DNA of 64,000 nucleotides from Oscillospiraceae bacterium (GCA_020024215.1 JAHHUC010000002.1:1-64000); one strand, 5' to 3'; positions 53,578 to 61,871 are shown, numbered from the stretch's first letter. Translations and numbers: made by a program. The notes: a model not told the origin generated them from the sequence alone.

Positions 53578-54927
53578 TTAAACAAGCGGCAGAAAATAGC
53601 TTGCCACATTAAAGTAAACCAAAAGGGAAACAGCATCCACAATGGTTGTTATCATAGGGCTTGCCATCAGTGCCGGGTCAAGCTTCAATTTTGTCGCTAT
53701 TATAGGCAGCGTGCAGCCCACCAGCTTTGCCGCAATTATGGCGCAGAAAATAGTTATTCCCACAACCATTGCCACCAGCGGGTCCTTGTATATTATGGCT
53801 ACGCCTATAAAATCAAACAGCGCTATTCCCACACCCACAACAAGGCTTACCCTGAATTCCTTCCACATTACCTTGAATATGTTTTTAAATTCTATCTCGC
53901 CTAAAACTATACCTCTTATAACAGACACCGAAGCCTGGCTTCCGGCATTTCCCGATGTATCCATAAGCATGGGTATAAATGAGGAAAGTATAATATTGGA
54001 GGTTAAAACAGCGTCAAAATTCTGTATTATCATGCCTGTGAAGGTGGCTGAAATCATAAGCACCATAAGCCACACTATCCTCTTTTTTGCAAGGGTGAAA
54101 ACCCCGGTTTCCATATAGCTGTCCTCAATAGGCTCCATAGCTGCCATTTTATAAATATCCTCTGTGGTTTCCTCCTCCATGACGTCCACAATATCGTCGA
54201 TGGTGATTATTCCCACCAGCCTGCCCTCGTTGTCCACAACCGGCATGGAAACAAGGTCATATTTCTTGAACATCTCTGCAACCTCCTCCTGCTCTATATG
54301 TGTGCAGACGGAAATTACATCTGTTTCTATGAGATTTTTTACTATCTCGTCATCAGATGAGGAAAGGAGATCCCTCAGCTTTAAAATGCCCACCAGATGG
54401 CGGCGGTCATCGGTGACAAACATATTTACAAAAATTTCCTTATCCTGAGCCTGCTGGCGCACCTTTCTTATGGCGTATTCAACAGTCCACTCGTTGTCGA
54501 CCTCCATATACTCGATGGTCATAAGGCTGCCGGCAGAGGATTCGGGATACATCAAAAGCTGATTTATAAGCTTTCGGTCATCCGCAGAGGACACCTTTAT
54601 TACTCTTTTTACTATATTTGCCGGCATCTCCTCGATGAAATCTACGGTGTCATCCATAAAAAGCTCATCTAAAATTTCGCCTAACTCCTTGTCGGAAATA
54701 GTTTCAACTATTTTTTGCTGGAGATCGCTTTCCAGATAGGAAAACACATCGGCGCTCATTTCCTTAGGGAGTATTCTGAATGCCAGCACTATCTGCTTTT
54801 CATCATCATCCTTCTGTGCCCATTCGGTGAACATTTCAGCCACATCCACCACATTCATATCCTCCAAAGCCCTTCTTGCTTCGGCAAACTTTCTTTCCTT
54901 TATAAGCTCAAACAAATTTTCAATCAT
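53578..54927 (-). CDS. mgtE: Magnesium transporter MgtE
   Basis: Magnesium-gated Mg2+ channel, 449 residues. Residues 1-125 are the helical MgtE N domain, residues about 130-255 hold two CBS domains (MTIEYMEVDNEWTV; VCTHIEQEEVAEMFKKYDLV) that sense cytosolic Mg2+, a connecting helix follows, and the C-terminal part has five membrane helices with the MDTSGNAGSQASVSVIRG pore signature. The ATG follows GGGGAGA. The leader, with its own promoter, contains a short upstream ORF and an intrinsic terminator, so expression is probably attenuated. Confidence 0.94.
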   Translation of the reverse strand: MIENLFELIKERKFAEARRALEDMNVVDVAEMFTEWAQKDDDEKQIVLAFRILPKEMSADVFSYLESDLQQKIVETISDKELGEILDELFMDDTVDFIEEMPANIVKRVIKVSSADDRKLINQLLMYPESSAGSLMTIEYMEVDNEWTVEYAIRKVRQQAQDKEIFVNMFVTDDRRHLVGILKLRDLLSSSDDEIVKNLIETDVISVCTHIEQEEVAEMFKKYDLVSMPVVDNEGRLVGIITIDDIVDVMEEETTEDIYKMAAMEPIEDSYMETGVFTLAKKRIVWLMVLMISATFTGMIIQNFDAVLTSNIILSSFIPMLMDTSGNAGSQASVSVIRGIVLGEIEFKNIFKVMWKEFRVSLVVGVGIALFDFIGVAIIYKDPLVAMVVGITIFCAIIAAKLVGCTLPIIATKLKLDPALMASPMITTIVDAVSLLVYFNVASYFLPLV

Positions 54928-54949
54928 GACCTATCTCCCCTTTTATTGC

Positions 54950-54982
54950 AAAAATAAAAACAATGGTCAGAAACGACCATTG
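54950..54982 (-). terminator. Intrinsic terminator in the mgtE leader (attenuator)
   Basis: Minus strand CAATGGTC, a 6-base loop, GACCATTG, then TTTTTATTTTTG. It ends about 23 nt before the mgtE ATG and 25 nt after the stop codon of the upstream ORF, so it can only control mgtE. Confidence 0.9.
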
Positions 54983-55007
54983 TGTGCTCAAATTGCAGAA
55001 AGAGATA

Positions 55008-55070
55008 TCAACGGCAAAAACGAATTTCAGCCGTCTCTCCCTCAATACACCGGCACCCATCAGCTTCCAT
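55008..55070 (-). CDS. 20-codon upstream ORF (candidate leader peptide) of mgtE
   Basis: The ATG at 55070 has a perfect AGGAGGTG ribosome site at 7-nt spacing, stronger than that of mgtE itself. It encodes MEADGCRC followed by IEGETAEIRFCR and stops at TGA 55008-55010. The acidic start MEAD recalls MEPDPTP of the enterobacterial MgtL leader peptide, where acidic and proline residues make ribosomes abort at low Mg2+. Codons 10-13 (GGGAGAGA region) can pair with TCTCTTTC just past the stop, and AACGAAT around the start codon with ATTCGTT near the end, so ribosome position could decide RNA folding. That it is translated is strongly suggested; its role is inference. Confidence 0.65.
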   Translation of the reverse strand: MEADGCRCIEGETAEIRFCR

Positions 55071-55104
55071 TCGTTTTCACCTCCTGAAAATTTAATACCC
55101 TTAT

Positions 55105-55133
55105 ATTTTAAGTCCTAATAATCCAAAAGTCAA
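55105..55133 (-). promoter_or_regulatory. Sigma-A promoter of the mgtE leader
   Basis: Minus strand TTGACT, 17 bp, TAAAAT. Transcription would start near 55098, giving a leader of about 170 nt that includes the upstream ORF and the terminator. Confidence 0.68.
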
Positions 55134-55162
55134 TAAATCTTAAATAAAAATAACAAATACTT

Positions 55163-56743
55163 CTAATCAGACCGGCTGTCATCTATATTTTCCAAAAATG
55201 ACATAGCTCCCCTTATGCCGTCCACAGCTGCTGAAACAATTCCGCCTGCATAGCCTGCACCCTCGCCCAAGGGATAAACTCCCTTTTTATCGACAGCCTG
55301 CATGGCCTCATCGCGCACTATTCTGACAGGTGAGGAGGTTCTTGTCTCAAAGCCTGTCATCACGGCATCGTCGGAGGAAAAGCCGTTCAGCCTTCTGTTA
55401 AATGTGTTTAAGCCCAATTCCAGCATATCTGCCATAAAGTCAGGACAGAGCTTTCTGAGGTTTACATTTTCTACCCCTGTTGTAAAGGAGGGCTTTACAG
55501 TGCTTTTTTGCCTTCCTCTTCCCAAAAATTCTCCCACGGTGCAAAAGGGCGCCTTATAGCTTTTTCCGCCTGCTTCAAAGGCGGATTTTTCCAGCTTTCT
55601 CTGAAATTCCACCGCTTTTTTCCAATCATTGTTAAAATCATCCCCAAAGACAGAAACTGCCAATGCGCTGTTGGCATTTTCCAAATCCCTTTTATAATAG
55701 CTCATGCCGTTGGTGACAACTGTATTTTCCTCTGAGGCTGCATTTACAACCACTCCGCCCGGACACATACAGAAGGTATATACTCCTCTGTTGTTCTTTC
55801 TTTCTGAAAGCTGATATTCCCCCACAGGAAGATTTTTGTGCCCTGCAAGCCTTCCGTATAAGCCCCTGTCGATGACCTCCTGCCTCTGCTCTATTCTGAC
55901 ACCTATTGAAAAGCCCTTTGAAATCATGGCAAAGCCCTCTCTTTCAAGCATTTCAAATGTGTCCCTTGCAGAGTGGCCTATGGCAAGAAAAAGTGAATCG
56001 GTAAAAATTTCCTCCTTGGAGGTGACAGCCGAGTAAACCTTTCCGCCCCTTAGCTTTATGTCAACAAGGGCTTCGTTAAAGCGCACCTCTCCCCCTCTTG
56101 CAACAATTTCCTCTCTTAAATTTTTCACAACCTTTTTGAGGTAATCGGTTCCCACATGGGGCTTTGCCTTGGTGAGAATATCAGAGGGAGCCCCGAAATT
56201 TACAAATTCCTCCAATATAAAGCTGCAAAGGCTGTCATTTATTCTGGTTGTCAGCTTTCCGTCAGAGAAGGTGCCGGCTCCGCCCTCTCCAAACTGGACA
56301 TTGGATTCTCTGTTGAATATACTTTGCTGCCAGAAGAGATTTACATCCTCTGTTCGTTTATCTATGGGCTGTCCTCTTTCTATAACTATGGGCTTCAGGT
56401 TTGCCCTTGCAAGAATAAGCGCACAAAACATACCGGCAGGGCCGAAGCCTGCTATTACAGGTCGAATAATGCGGTCATTTTTTACTGTGGGTATTTTAAT
56501 TCTGCCATCCTTTTTCAAAGAATACTGATAGCCTGCCCTTTTTATTATCTCCTCTGCCTTTTTGTTTTCGGTATCCACCATAACAGAAGAAACAAAGCTT
56601 ACATTCTGCCGTCTTGCATCTACCGAGGATTTAAAAAGGCTGACCTCCTGTTTTTTAAAGCCGGTTTTGCTTAAAAACTTATCGACAGCCCCCTCCTTCC
56701 CCTCGTGAATGGATGTGACAATATTATTGACAATATACTTCAT
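55163..56743 (-). CDS. FAD-dependent dehydrogenase (COG2509-like)
   Basis: Flavoprotein of the uncharacterised COG2509-like FAD-dependent dehydrogenase group. After an N-terminal domain of about 90 residues comes the FAD loop PVIAGFGPAGMFCALILARA, then NVQFGEGGAGTFSDGKLTTR, FLAIGHSARDTFEML and a C-terminal YPLGEGAGYAGGIVSAAVDG. These are usual in this family. The frame opens at 56782, but that ATG sits inside the hairpin that terminates cdaR; the ATG at 56743 (MKYIVNNIV, after AAAGAGA) is preferred, giving 526 residues. Substrate unknown. Confidence 0.85.
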   Translation of the reverse strand: MKYIVNNIVTSIHEGKEGAVDKFLSKTGFKKQEVSLFKSSVDARRQNVSFVSSVMVDTENKKAEEIIKRAGYQYSLKKDGRIKIPTVKNDRIIRPVIAGFGPAGMFCALILARANLKPIVIERGQPIDKRTEDVNLFWQQSIFNRESNVQFGEGGAGTFSDGKLTTRINDSLCSFILEEFVNFGAPSDILTKAKPHVGTDYLKKVVKNLREEIVARGGEVRFNEALVDIKLRGGKVYSAVTSKEEIFTDSLFLAIGHSARDTFEMLEREGFAMISKGFSIGVRIEQRQEVIDRGLYGRLAGHKNLPVGEYQLSERKNNRGVYTFCMCPGGVVVNAASEENTVVTNGMSYYKRDLENANSALAVSVFGDDFNNDWKKAVEFQRKLEKSAFEAGGKSYKAPFCTVGEFLGRGRQKSTVKPSFTTGVENVNLRKLCPDFMADMLELGLNTFNRRLNGFSSDDAVMTGFETRTSSPVRIVRDEAMQAVDKKGVYPLGEGAGYAGGIVSAAVDGIRGAMSFLENIDDSRSD

Positions 56744-56760
56744 ACTAATCTCTTTCTTTA

Positions 56761-56787
56761 AAAATAAAGGCGGATAGAACATCCGCC
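56761..56787 (-). terminator. Intrinsic terminator of the cdaA-cdaR operon
   Basis: Minus strand GGCGGAT pairs with ATCCGCC around GTTCT, followed by TTTATTTT. Confidence 0.78.
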
Positions 56788-56793
56788 CCTTTG

Positions 56794-58053
56794 TTATTTC
56801 TTGGAAACTGTTATAACCGCAGTGTATTCATTTCCGAATACCCAGCATCCGTCACAATCCGGAATTGCAAAGGAAACAGGCACTGTTGTGGTTCCGGTCC
56901 TCAAATCTATTTCAGCCATATCTATTTCGGCTATAACATTTTTGGCAGATACCCTTGACAGCTGCTCCTTTGTTCCGTAAACCCTTATTCCGTAAAAGGT
57001 TCTGGTCTTTACATCAACATCATAGTCGGCAGGCTGATTCTTTACCCTTATATTGGTCACATTGATATATTTTTCCTCAATGCCCCTGCCTTCAAATTTT
57101 ACATCTGCATTTCTCACGTTCTCCACAGATATATATCCGGGAGGCAGCTGAATTTCCCTTGTTATCTCCACCATAGGCTCCAATGTTCTCAAATCCACAT
57201 AGCCCAGATGAAGCTCTGAAAGGCTGTTGATGGTGGAAGCAGGACCTGCCAATTCTATCTCGGGCGGATCTATTATAAAATCTATGCTGTCCTCATCAAA
57301 TCCGGGAGGTGTTCCTATAAGGTCAACAGTTATGGGCACAACCTTCTTTTTAAGTATGGGCAGCGTAACCGAGGCGGATGTATCCGAAATTTCCAAATTT
57401 ACAGGAACAACCTGATTTCCCTCCTTGTCAAAAAGAAGTATAGGTGCTTCAAAGCTGACCGTCTGGGAAACAGGTCTTTCAAAATTCCTTGAAACCTTGG
57501 CAGAGACAATCATATCCACCTCAGAGGCAGGGCCCTTGATGGTTATTTCATAGGGGGATACATAATCCTGATTGAGTATATATCCGTCTGCTATTTCCAA
57601 AGTGTCCAAGTCCTTTTCCACAGGGAGTGTCTTTTCTATAAAATGGTCAAATTTTACCTTTATGCTTTTGGGCAGTATGTTTTTTATGGTCACGCCCTTG
57701 TTATGCTCATCAATTCCCTCCAGCAAAAGACCATATTCACCCGGAGCCACCACATCTATTGTGCTTGCAACAACCTTTAAATCATCAGATCGCACATTTC
57801 CCACAACAGAACGGGAGCCTTCTATCTCCACATCCACAAAATACTGTGTATCCCCCACAGGGCTTAATTTCAAGGTGGAAATAGAGCTGTTTTCCATATC
57901 CAAAACCACCGGCACATTCCTCACAGATACAACTGCGTCATCATCCTGAGAGACAACGCTGTACCATATGAACACAGCCGATAAAAGGGAAAAGGCAATA
58001 AGCACTGTATTGTTGTTCATCAGCTTTTTAAAATCAAATTTACTCTTATCCAA
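56794..58053 (-). CDS. cdaR: CdaR (YbbR-domain) regulator of diadenylate cyclase
   Basis: Membrane-anchored extracytoplasmic protein that modulates CdaA. One transmembrane helix lies near residues 14-35 (NTVLIAFSLLSAVFIWYSVV), followed by about four YbbR repeats (for example VRNVPVVLDMENSS; TLPVEKDLDTLEIADGY; VVPITVDLIGTPPGF; YINVTNIRVKNQPADYDV). 419 residues. It starts at a TTG with GGTG 7 nt upstream, 27 bp after cdaA, the normal gene order. Confidence 0.88.
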   Translation of the reverse strand: MDKSKFDFKKLMNNNTVLIAFSLLSAVFIWYSVVSQDDDAVVSVRNVPVVLDMENSSISTLKLSPVGDTQYFVDVEIEGSRSVVGNVRSDDLKVVASTIDVVAPGEYGLLLEGIDEHNKGVTIKNILPKSIKVKFDHFIEKTLPVEKDLDTLEIADGYILNQDYVSPYEITIKGPASEVDMIVSAKVSRNFERPVSQTVSFEAPILLFDKEGNQVVPVNLEISDTSASVTLPILKKKVVPITVDLIGTPPGFDEDSIDFIIDPPEIELAGPASTINSLSELHLGYVDLRTLEPMVEITREIQLPPGYISVENVRNADVKFEGRGIEEKYINVTNIRVKNQPADYDVDVKTRTFYGIRVYGTKEQLSRVSAKNVIAEIDMAEIDLRTGTTTVPVSFAIPDCDGCWVFGNEYTAVITVSKK

Positions 58054-58080
58054 TGTTATTCACCGCTTTTCAACCCTTTG

Positions 58081-58983
58081 TTATTTATTTTCTCCACTTT
58101 GCTCCTGAGAGTGTTTATCCGCCCACTGACGGACCTTTATGTGAAATTTTTTATCCTGACGTTCATCGACAGAAGGCATAAAGGTATCTGTCAGCTCCTT
58201 TACCAGCTGCTCTTTTGTATAGCCCCTTTTAAGCTTTCCGTCTCTGGCAACTGTTATCATGCCGGTTTCCTCAGACACAACTATTATAAAGGCATCCGAC
58301 TGCTCGCTCATGCCAAGGGCAGCTCTGTGTCTTGTGCCCATCTCCTTGCTTATCTCATAATTTTGAGAAAGGGGCAGAAAGCAGCCTGCCGCATGAAGCC
58401 TGCCGTCTCTTATTATAAGCGCTCCGTCATGAAGGGGGGAATTGGGAAAGAAGATATTTCCCAAAATTTCGCCGCTGGGCTTACAGTCTATCACAGTTCC
58501 TGTCTTTATAATATCGCCCAGCTTTCCCTCGCGCTCTATGACCATGAGGGCGCCTATCCTTCTTTTTGAAAGATAGGTGGAGGCATCTCCTATGGAATTT
58601 ATAAGCTCTGCCCATGTGCCGGAGGCTATGTTGTTATCCTGGCTTAGCTTAAAGCCTGCCCAGTTGGAGAATTTGCTTCTTCCCACCTGCTCAAGCGCCC
58701 TTCGCAATTCCGGCTGGAAAACAATGAGAAGTGCCCATGCGCCAAAGGTGAATATTTTCCCCATTATGTAGGGAAGGGCCTTCATCTGCATAAAGGAGGT
58801 GACAGCATAAAGCAGCACAAGGACCAAAATTCCCTTTAAAAGCTGGAATGCCCTTGTCTCCCTCACCAGCACAAGCATATTGTAGATGAGAAAGGCAACA
58901 AGAAGTATATCCACTATATCTATAAAGCCGCTGGCCCTTATAATGCTGACCAGCTTTTCAAAAATCGAGAAAGTCCCTTCCAT
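58081..58983 (-). CDS. cdaA: Diadenylate cyclase CdaA
   Basis: Makes the second messenger c-di-AMP from two ATP. It has three N-terminal transmembrane helices (about residues 23-40, 48-66 and 70-90) and then the DAC domain with DGA at 186-188 (SPLHDGALII) and RHR at 218-220 (GTRHRAALG), both essential. 300 residues, typical length. GGAGGG precedes the ATG. It forms an operon with cdaR; the usual third gene, glmM, is not adjacent here. Confidence 0.94.
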   Translation of the reverse strand: MEGTFSIFEKLVSIIRASGFIDIVDILLVAFLIYNMLVLVRETRAFQLLKGILVLVLLYAVTSFMQMKALPYIMGKIFTFGAWALLIVFQPELRRALEQVGRSKFSNWAGFKLSQDNNIASGTWAELINSIGDASTYLSKRRIGALMVIEREGKLGDIIKTGTVIDCKPSGEILGNIFFPNSPLHDGALIIRDGRLHAAGCFLPLSQNYEISKEMGTRHRAALGMSEQSDAFIIVVSEETGMITVARDGKLKRGYTKEQLVKELTDTFMPSVDERQDKKFHIKVRQWADKHSQEQSGENK

Positions 58984-59076
58984 TAAACATCCCTCCGCAT
59001 TGTTTGGCTCTTAAGCCATATGATAGATTCTACAACACTATTTATATCGTTTTATATTGGCAAAATTAAAAATCTG

Positions 59077-59544
59077 TTAACATAGAATACAAACGGCAAG
59101 GGCTGCTATTCCCTCTTCTCTTCCTGCAAAGCCCAGCTTTTCCTGAGTTGTTGCCTTTATGCTTATTCTGTCCAAATCCAGAGAAAGCACATCTGAAAGC
59201 TTTTCTCTCATCTTTAAAATATAGGGACTGAGCTTTGGCCTTTGGGCTATTACAGTGCAGTCTATATTTTCTATTTTATAGCCCCTTTCATCCAGCAGGC
59301 TTTTTACCTCTTTAAGCAGAAGAATTGAGGAAATTCCCTTATATCTCATGTCGGTATCGGGAAAATGCACACCTATATCCCCCAAGGCAGCAGCTCCTAA
59401 AAGCGCATCACAGAGCGCATGAGTGAGAACATCTGCATCAGAATGTCCCAAAAGCCCCTTTTCAAAGGGTATCTCTATCCCCGAAAGAATAAGCTTTCTT
59501 CCCTCTGACAGCCTGTGGACATCATAGCCCTGACCTATCCTCAT
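59077..59544 (-). CDS. ispF: 2-C-methyl-D-erythritol 2,4-cyclodiphosphate synthase
   Basis: Fifth enzyme of the MEP isoprenoid pathway. The zinc ligands lie in GYDVHRL (Asp8, His10) and GHSDADVLTHALCDALLGA; IGVHFPDTD and a C-terminal ATTQEKLGFAGREEGIAA complete the family pattern. The frame opens at 59649, but the ATG at 59544 behind AAGGAGG is the family start (MRIGQGYDVHRL), giving 155 residues. The ATG overlaps the ispD stop (ATGA), indicating coupled translation. Confidence 0.95.
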   Translation of the reverse strand: MRIGQGYDVHRLSEGRKLILSGIEIPFEKGLLGHSDADVLTHALCDALLGAAALGDIGVHFPDTDMRYKGISSILLLKEVKSLLDERGYKIENIDCTVIAQRPKLSPYILKMREKLSDVLSLDLDRISIKATTQEKLGFAGREEGIAALAVCILC

Positions 59545-60212
59545 AAAATTTCCTCCTTCAAAAGCGCCTCTGCCACAAGTATATCCGTCCTTTTGGTGAG
59601 CTTGATGTTGCTCTCTTCTCCCCTTATCAGCTTTATGGGTATATTGCACAGCTCAAAAAGGGCGCAGTCATCTGTAAAGCTTCTGCCCTTTAAGCGCTCT
59701 GCACAGCTTAAGTACAACTCCCGGTTGAAGCATTGGGGTGTCTGCACCGAAACCATGGCAGATCTGTCGAATGTGCCTTGGATAAAATCTCCGTCAAAGC
59801 TTTTTATTGTATCTGTAACCGGCAGAAAAACCGACACCGCATCGTATTTTTCGACATTTTCTATACATTCTGTAATCATTCTTTGGCTTATGAGCGGCCT
59901 TGCCCCATCATGGATGACCACATATCTGCCGCTTGAATTGATGACACCGTTTAAAACCGATTGTGTTCTGCAATCCTTGCCTGCCACTATTTTGGAAAGC
60001 TTTGAAAAGCTGTCCTTGCAAAGCTGCTGTGCTTTTTTTAAATTCTGCTCTGACACAACCAGAACTATCTCATCCACCTTTTCATTTTTTTCCATAGCAT
60101 TTAAGGAATACAGCACCGTTTCCCTGCCCATAAGCTTATAAAATATCTTGTCAAAGCCCATTCTTGAGCCTGTGCCTGCGGCGACTATGATCGCTGTAAC
60201 ATTAACTCCCAT
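59541..60212 (-). CDS. ispD: 2-C-methyl-D-erythritol 4-phosphate cytidylyltransferase
   Basis: Third enzyme of the MEP pathway, making CDP-methylerythritol. The nucleotide loop AIIVAAGTGSRMGFDKIFYKLMG, VVIHDGARPLIS and FDRSAMVSVQTPQCF are present. 223 residues. GAGGAG lies 10 nt before the ATG, inside the frame-shifted 3' end of divIVA. The gene overlaps ispF by 4 nt. Confidence 0.94.
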   Translation of the reverse strand: MGVNVTAIIVAAGTGSRMGFDKIFYKLMGRETVLYSLNAMEKNEKVDEIVLVVSEQNLKKAQQLCKDSFSKLSKIVAGKDCRTQSVLNGVINSSGRYVVIHDGARPLISQRMITECIENVEKYDAVSVFLPVTDTIKSFDGDFIQGTFDRSAMVSVQTPQCFNRELYLSCAERLKGRSFTDDCALFELCNIPIKLIRGEESNIKLTKRTDILVAEALLKEEIL

Positions 60213-60366
60213 TTAGAACAAACTCCTCACAGCATCCAAAAGATTTTTAACCAGAGAATCCTTCTGATATCCCACATTGCTCATATCCTCAACTCCGCCC
60301 TTTTTCCTGATTTCATCAGCGGGCGGGTTAGCGAAAAAAGTTTTCCTTCGGGCAGTTTGTTTTTTT
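60213..60366 (-). other. Out-of-frame continuation of divIVA (frameshift in a T7/A7 run)
   Basis: The divIVA frame ends at 60328, but after removal of one base from the A7 run (60360-60366, T on the plus strand) it would read on as QTARRKTFFANPPADEIRKKGG and VEDMSNVGYQKDSLVKNLLDAVRSLF, stopping at TAA 60213-60215, directly before the ispD ATG. The residue composition is protein-like and the spacing is operon-like. It could be a real mutation, a variable homopolymer or an assembly error. Confidence 0.55.
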
Positions 60367-61119
60367 ATCCTCTTTACCTTTTAAGTCCTCTTCTTTTTTT
60401 AAAGCAGTCTCCTTATCATCATCCAATTCTGACAAAAGCTCCTTTGGCTCAATGAGGCTTTCCTCTATAAGATTCTGAATTATTCCCTCAACCTCCTCAA
60501 GCCTTTGTGAAAAGCTGTCGGTAAAGCCGGAAAGAGTATTTTTTACAGAGGATATCTCTTTTTTGAGCTTTACCATCTCCTCTGTTATCCTGCCTGTGGC
60601 TGCATAAGCCCTGCCGGTTATCCTTTCGGCATTGCTGTTTGCAGCTTCGATAACCCTGTTTGCCTCCTGCCTGGCAGAGAGCAGAATATCTGCCACAGAG
60701 GTTTTAAGCTCATTTAGCTCATCTGCCTTTTCCTTATATTTATCCGCTGTTTTTTCAAGGCTTTCCTTTTCCGTTTTGAGAGAATCCAGCTTTTTTCCCA
60801 GCTCTTCCTTTTCCCTGTCTGCCTGCGTAACCTTTTTGCTGAGACAATCTATCTGCTCATCCATATCCTGAATCCTTTGTCCCTTTTGGGAAAGCTGCAG
60901 CTCCAACAGCTTTATCTTTTCCTCAAAGCCGGCCACCTTAGAGCGCAGATCATCCCCTGCCTCTGAAAGCTTTTTCAGATTTTCCTCCAAATCCACCACA
61001 TTGGCTTCATTTTCATCTCTTATTTTTGATATATATGAAAGGACATCCTTTTTTTCAAAGCCCCCAAAAACCTTGGTTTTGAAAATCACCTGTTCGCTTG
61101 CTGATTGTGTAACTTCCAC
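60328..61119 (-). CDS. DivIVA family coiled-coil protein
   Basis: Peptidoglycan- and pole-associated coiled-coil protein. The N-terminal DivIVA lipid-binding motif is KTKVFGGFEKKDVLSYISKIRDE (residues about 14-36). Residues about 36-140 are a long coiled coil (EEKIKLLELQLSQKGQRIQ...), followed by ILLSARQEANRVIEAANSNAERI and another helical stretch. It starts at a GTG 9 nt after AGGAGG. The present stop at 60328 looks premature: the frame shifted at an A7 run appears to encode about 40 further residues. Intact family members in Clostridia place division or spore polarity factors; the role here is inferred. Confidence 0.8.
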   Translation of the reverse strand: MEVTQSASEQVIFKTKVFGGFEKKDVLSYISKIRDENEANVVDLEENLKKLSEAGDDLRSKVAGFEEKIKLLELQLSQKGQRIQDMDEQIDCLSKKVTQADREKEELGKKLDSLKTEKESLEKTADKYKEKADELNELKTSVADILLSARQEANRVIEAANSNAERITGRAYAATGRITEEMVKLKKEISSVKNTLSGFTDSFSQRLEEVEGIIQNLIEESLIEPKELLSELDDDKETALKKEEDLKGKEDKKTNCPKENFFR

Positions 61120-61159
61120 ACTATTTGTCCTCCTAATGCTAAACTGTATTACTATTGAT

Positions 61160-61165
61160 ATTGTA
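61160..61165 (-). promoter_or_regulatory. Extended -10 element upstream of divIVA
   Basis: Minus strand TGGTACAAT; no good -35 at the usual distance. Confidence 0.38.
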
Positions 61166-61241
61166 CCACATCGAAAGCTTAATTTCTATCAAAAAAACAT
61201 AGATTTTTTTTGCTTATAAAGCCATTATTTCCAAAAAACTG

Positions 61242-61270
61242 TTGCAAAGCTCTGCTATCTATGTTATTAT
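61242..61270 (+). promoter_or_regulatory. Sigma-A promoter of secG
   Basis: TTGCAA, 17 bp, TATTAT, 55 bp before the ATG. Confidence 0.6.
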
Positions 61271-61325
61271 GATGAGGCTGTAATAAACTAAAGAACGTGG
61301 ATATTTATATACGGAGGTTTTTTCT

Positions 61326-61565
61326 ATGACCACAATTCAGATAATTTTAGGCGTTGTGCTTTTGGTACTCTGTGTCATTGTGATAGGCGCCATGACTGTA
61401 AAGGAACCAAAGAGCAAGGGCTTAGGCTCAATAGCCGGAGATCAGAACAGCTATTTGGACAGAAACGGCGGAAGAACAAAGGATGCCATGCTTTCCCGTG
61501 CAGTTGCAATCTGCGGGTCAGCCCTGTGTGTGATCACACTGATCCTTCTTTTTGTGATAAAGTAA
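61326..61565 (+). CDS. secG: Preprotein translocase subunit SecG
   Basis: Small two-helix subunit of the SecYEG channel. The 79 residues show helix 1 (residues 4-24, IQIILGVVLLVLCVIVIGAM), a glycine-containing loop KSKGLGSIAGDQNSYLDRNGGRTKDAMLSR, and helix 2 (residues 58-78). The NGGRTKDAMLSRA segment corresponds to the conserved GRTLDAxLxR of SecG. It is somewhat divergent, so the call rests on topology and this motif. GGAGG lies upstream of the ATG. secG often precedes rnr and smpB, but neither is here; it is flanked by its own promoter and terminator. Confidence 0.82.
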   Translation: MTTIQIILGVVLLVLCVIVIGAMTVKEPKSKGLGSIAGDQNSYLDRNGGRTKDAMLSRAVAICGSALCVITLILLFVIK

Positions 61566-61590
61566 TAAGAAAACAGCTTTAAAAATTTTG

Positions 61591-61618
61591 ACAGCCGATT
61601 TTTCTTCGGCTGTTTTTT
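61591..61618 (+). terminator. Intrinsic terminator of secG
   Basis: ACAGCCGA pairs with TCGGCTGT, followed by a T7 run. Confidence 0.88.
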
Positions 61619-61640
61619 TATTGCAAAAAACCTGCTTTAA

Positions 61641-61871
61641 TGCCCTATAAAAATTGGCTTCTGTCACCCTTTCGGCCAATTCTTAAAGGCTCTCAAAGAT
61701 GAAAGGATGTCCGACTGCGGGCATAGAAATTCATATAAAGCCCTTGAGGATTTGGATAAATGCAAGGCTCATCACGGCTTTTTAAAGAATTTTCTCAAGT
61801 GTGGACATTCTAAAATAGAGCCTTTCATAACAGATGAAAAAAATATTTTTTCTGCTTTTCTTTTTTCATAA
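61641..61871 (+). pseudogene. Cys/His-rich coding fossil, possibly from a transposase
   Basis: A 76-codon open frame with no usable start at its beginning (the only ATG, 61707, lacks a ribosome site). It reads CPIKIGFCHPFGQFLKALKD, then ERMSDCGHRNSYKALEDLDK, CKAHHGFLKNFLKCGHSKIE and PFITDEKNIF. The KC..GF....KCGH...PF spacing is reminiscent of the zinc-finger N-terminus of IS91-like transposases. This similarity is by eye only and no other part of an element is nearby. Confidence 0.28.

Noticed and set aside
54928..55100. M-box (Mg2+) riboswitch upstream of mgtE
   Set aside because: The conserved GGTGAGGCTCC-type core and its partner loops are not visible; the segment is instead explained by a ribosome site, short ORF and terminator.
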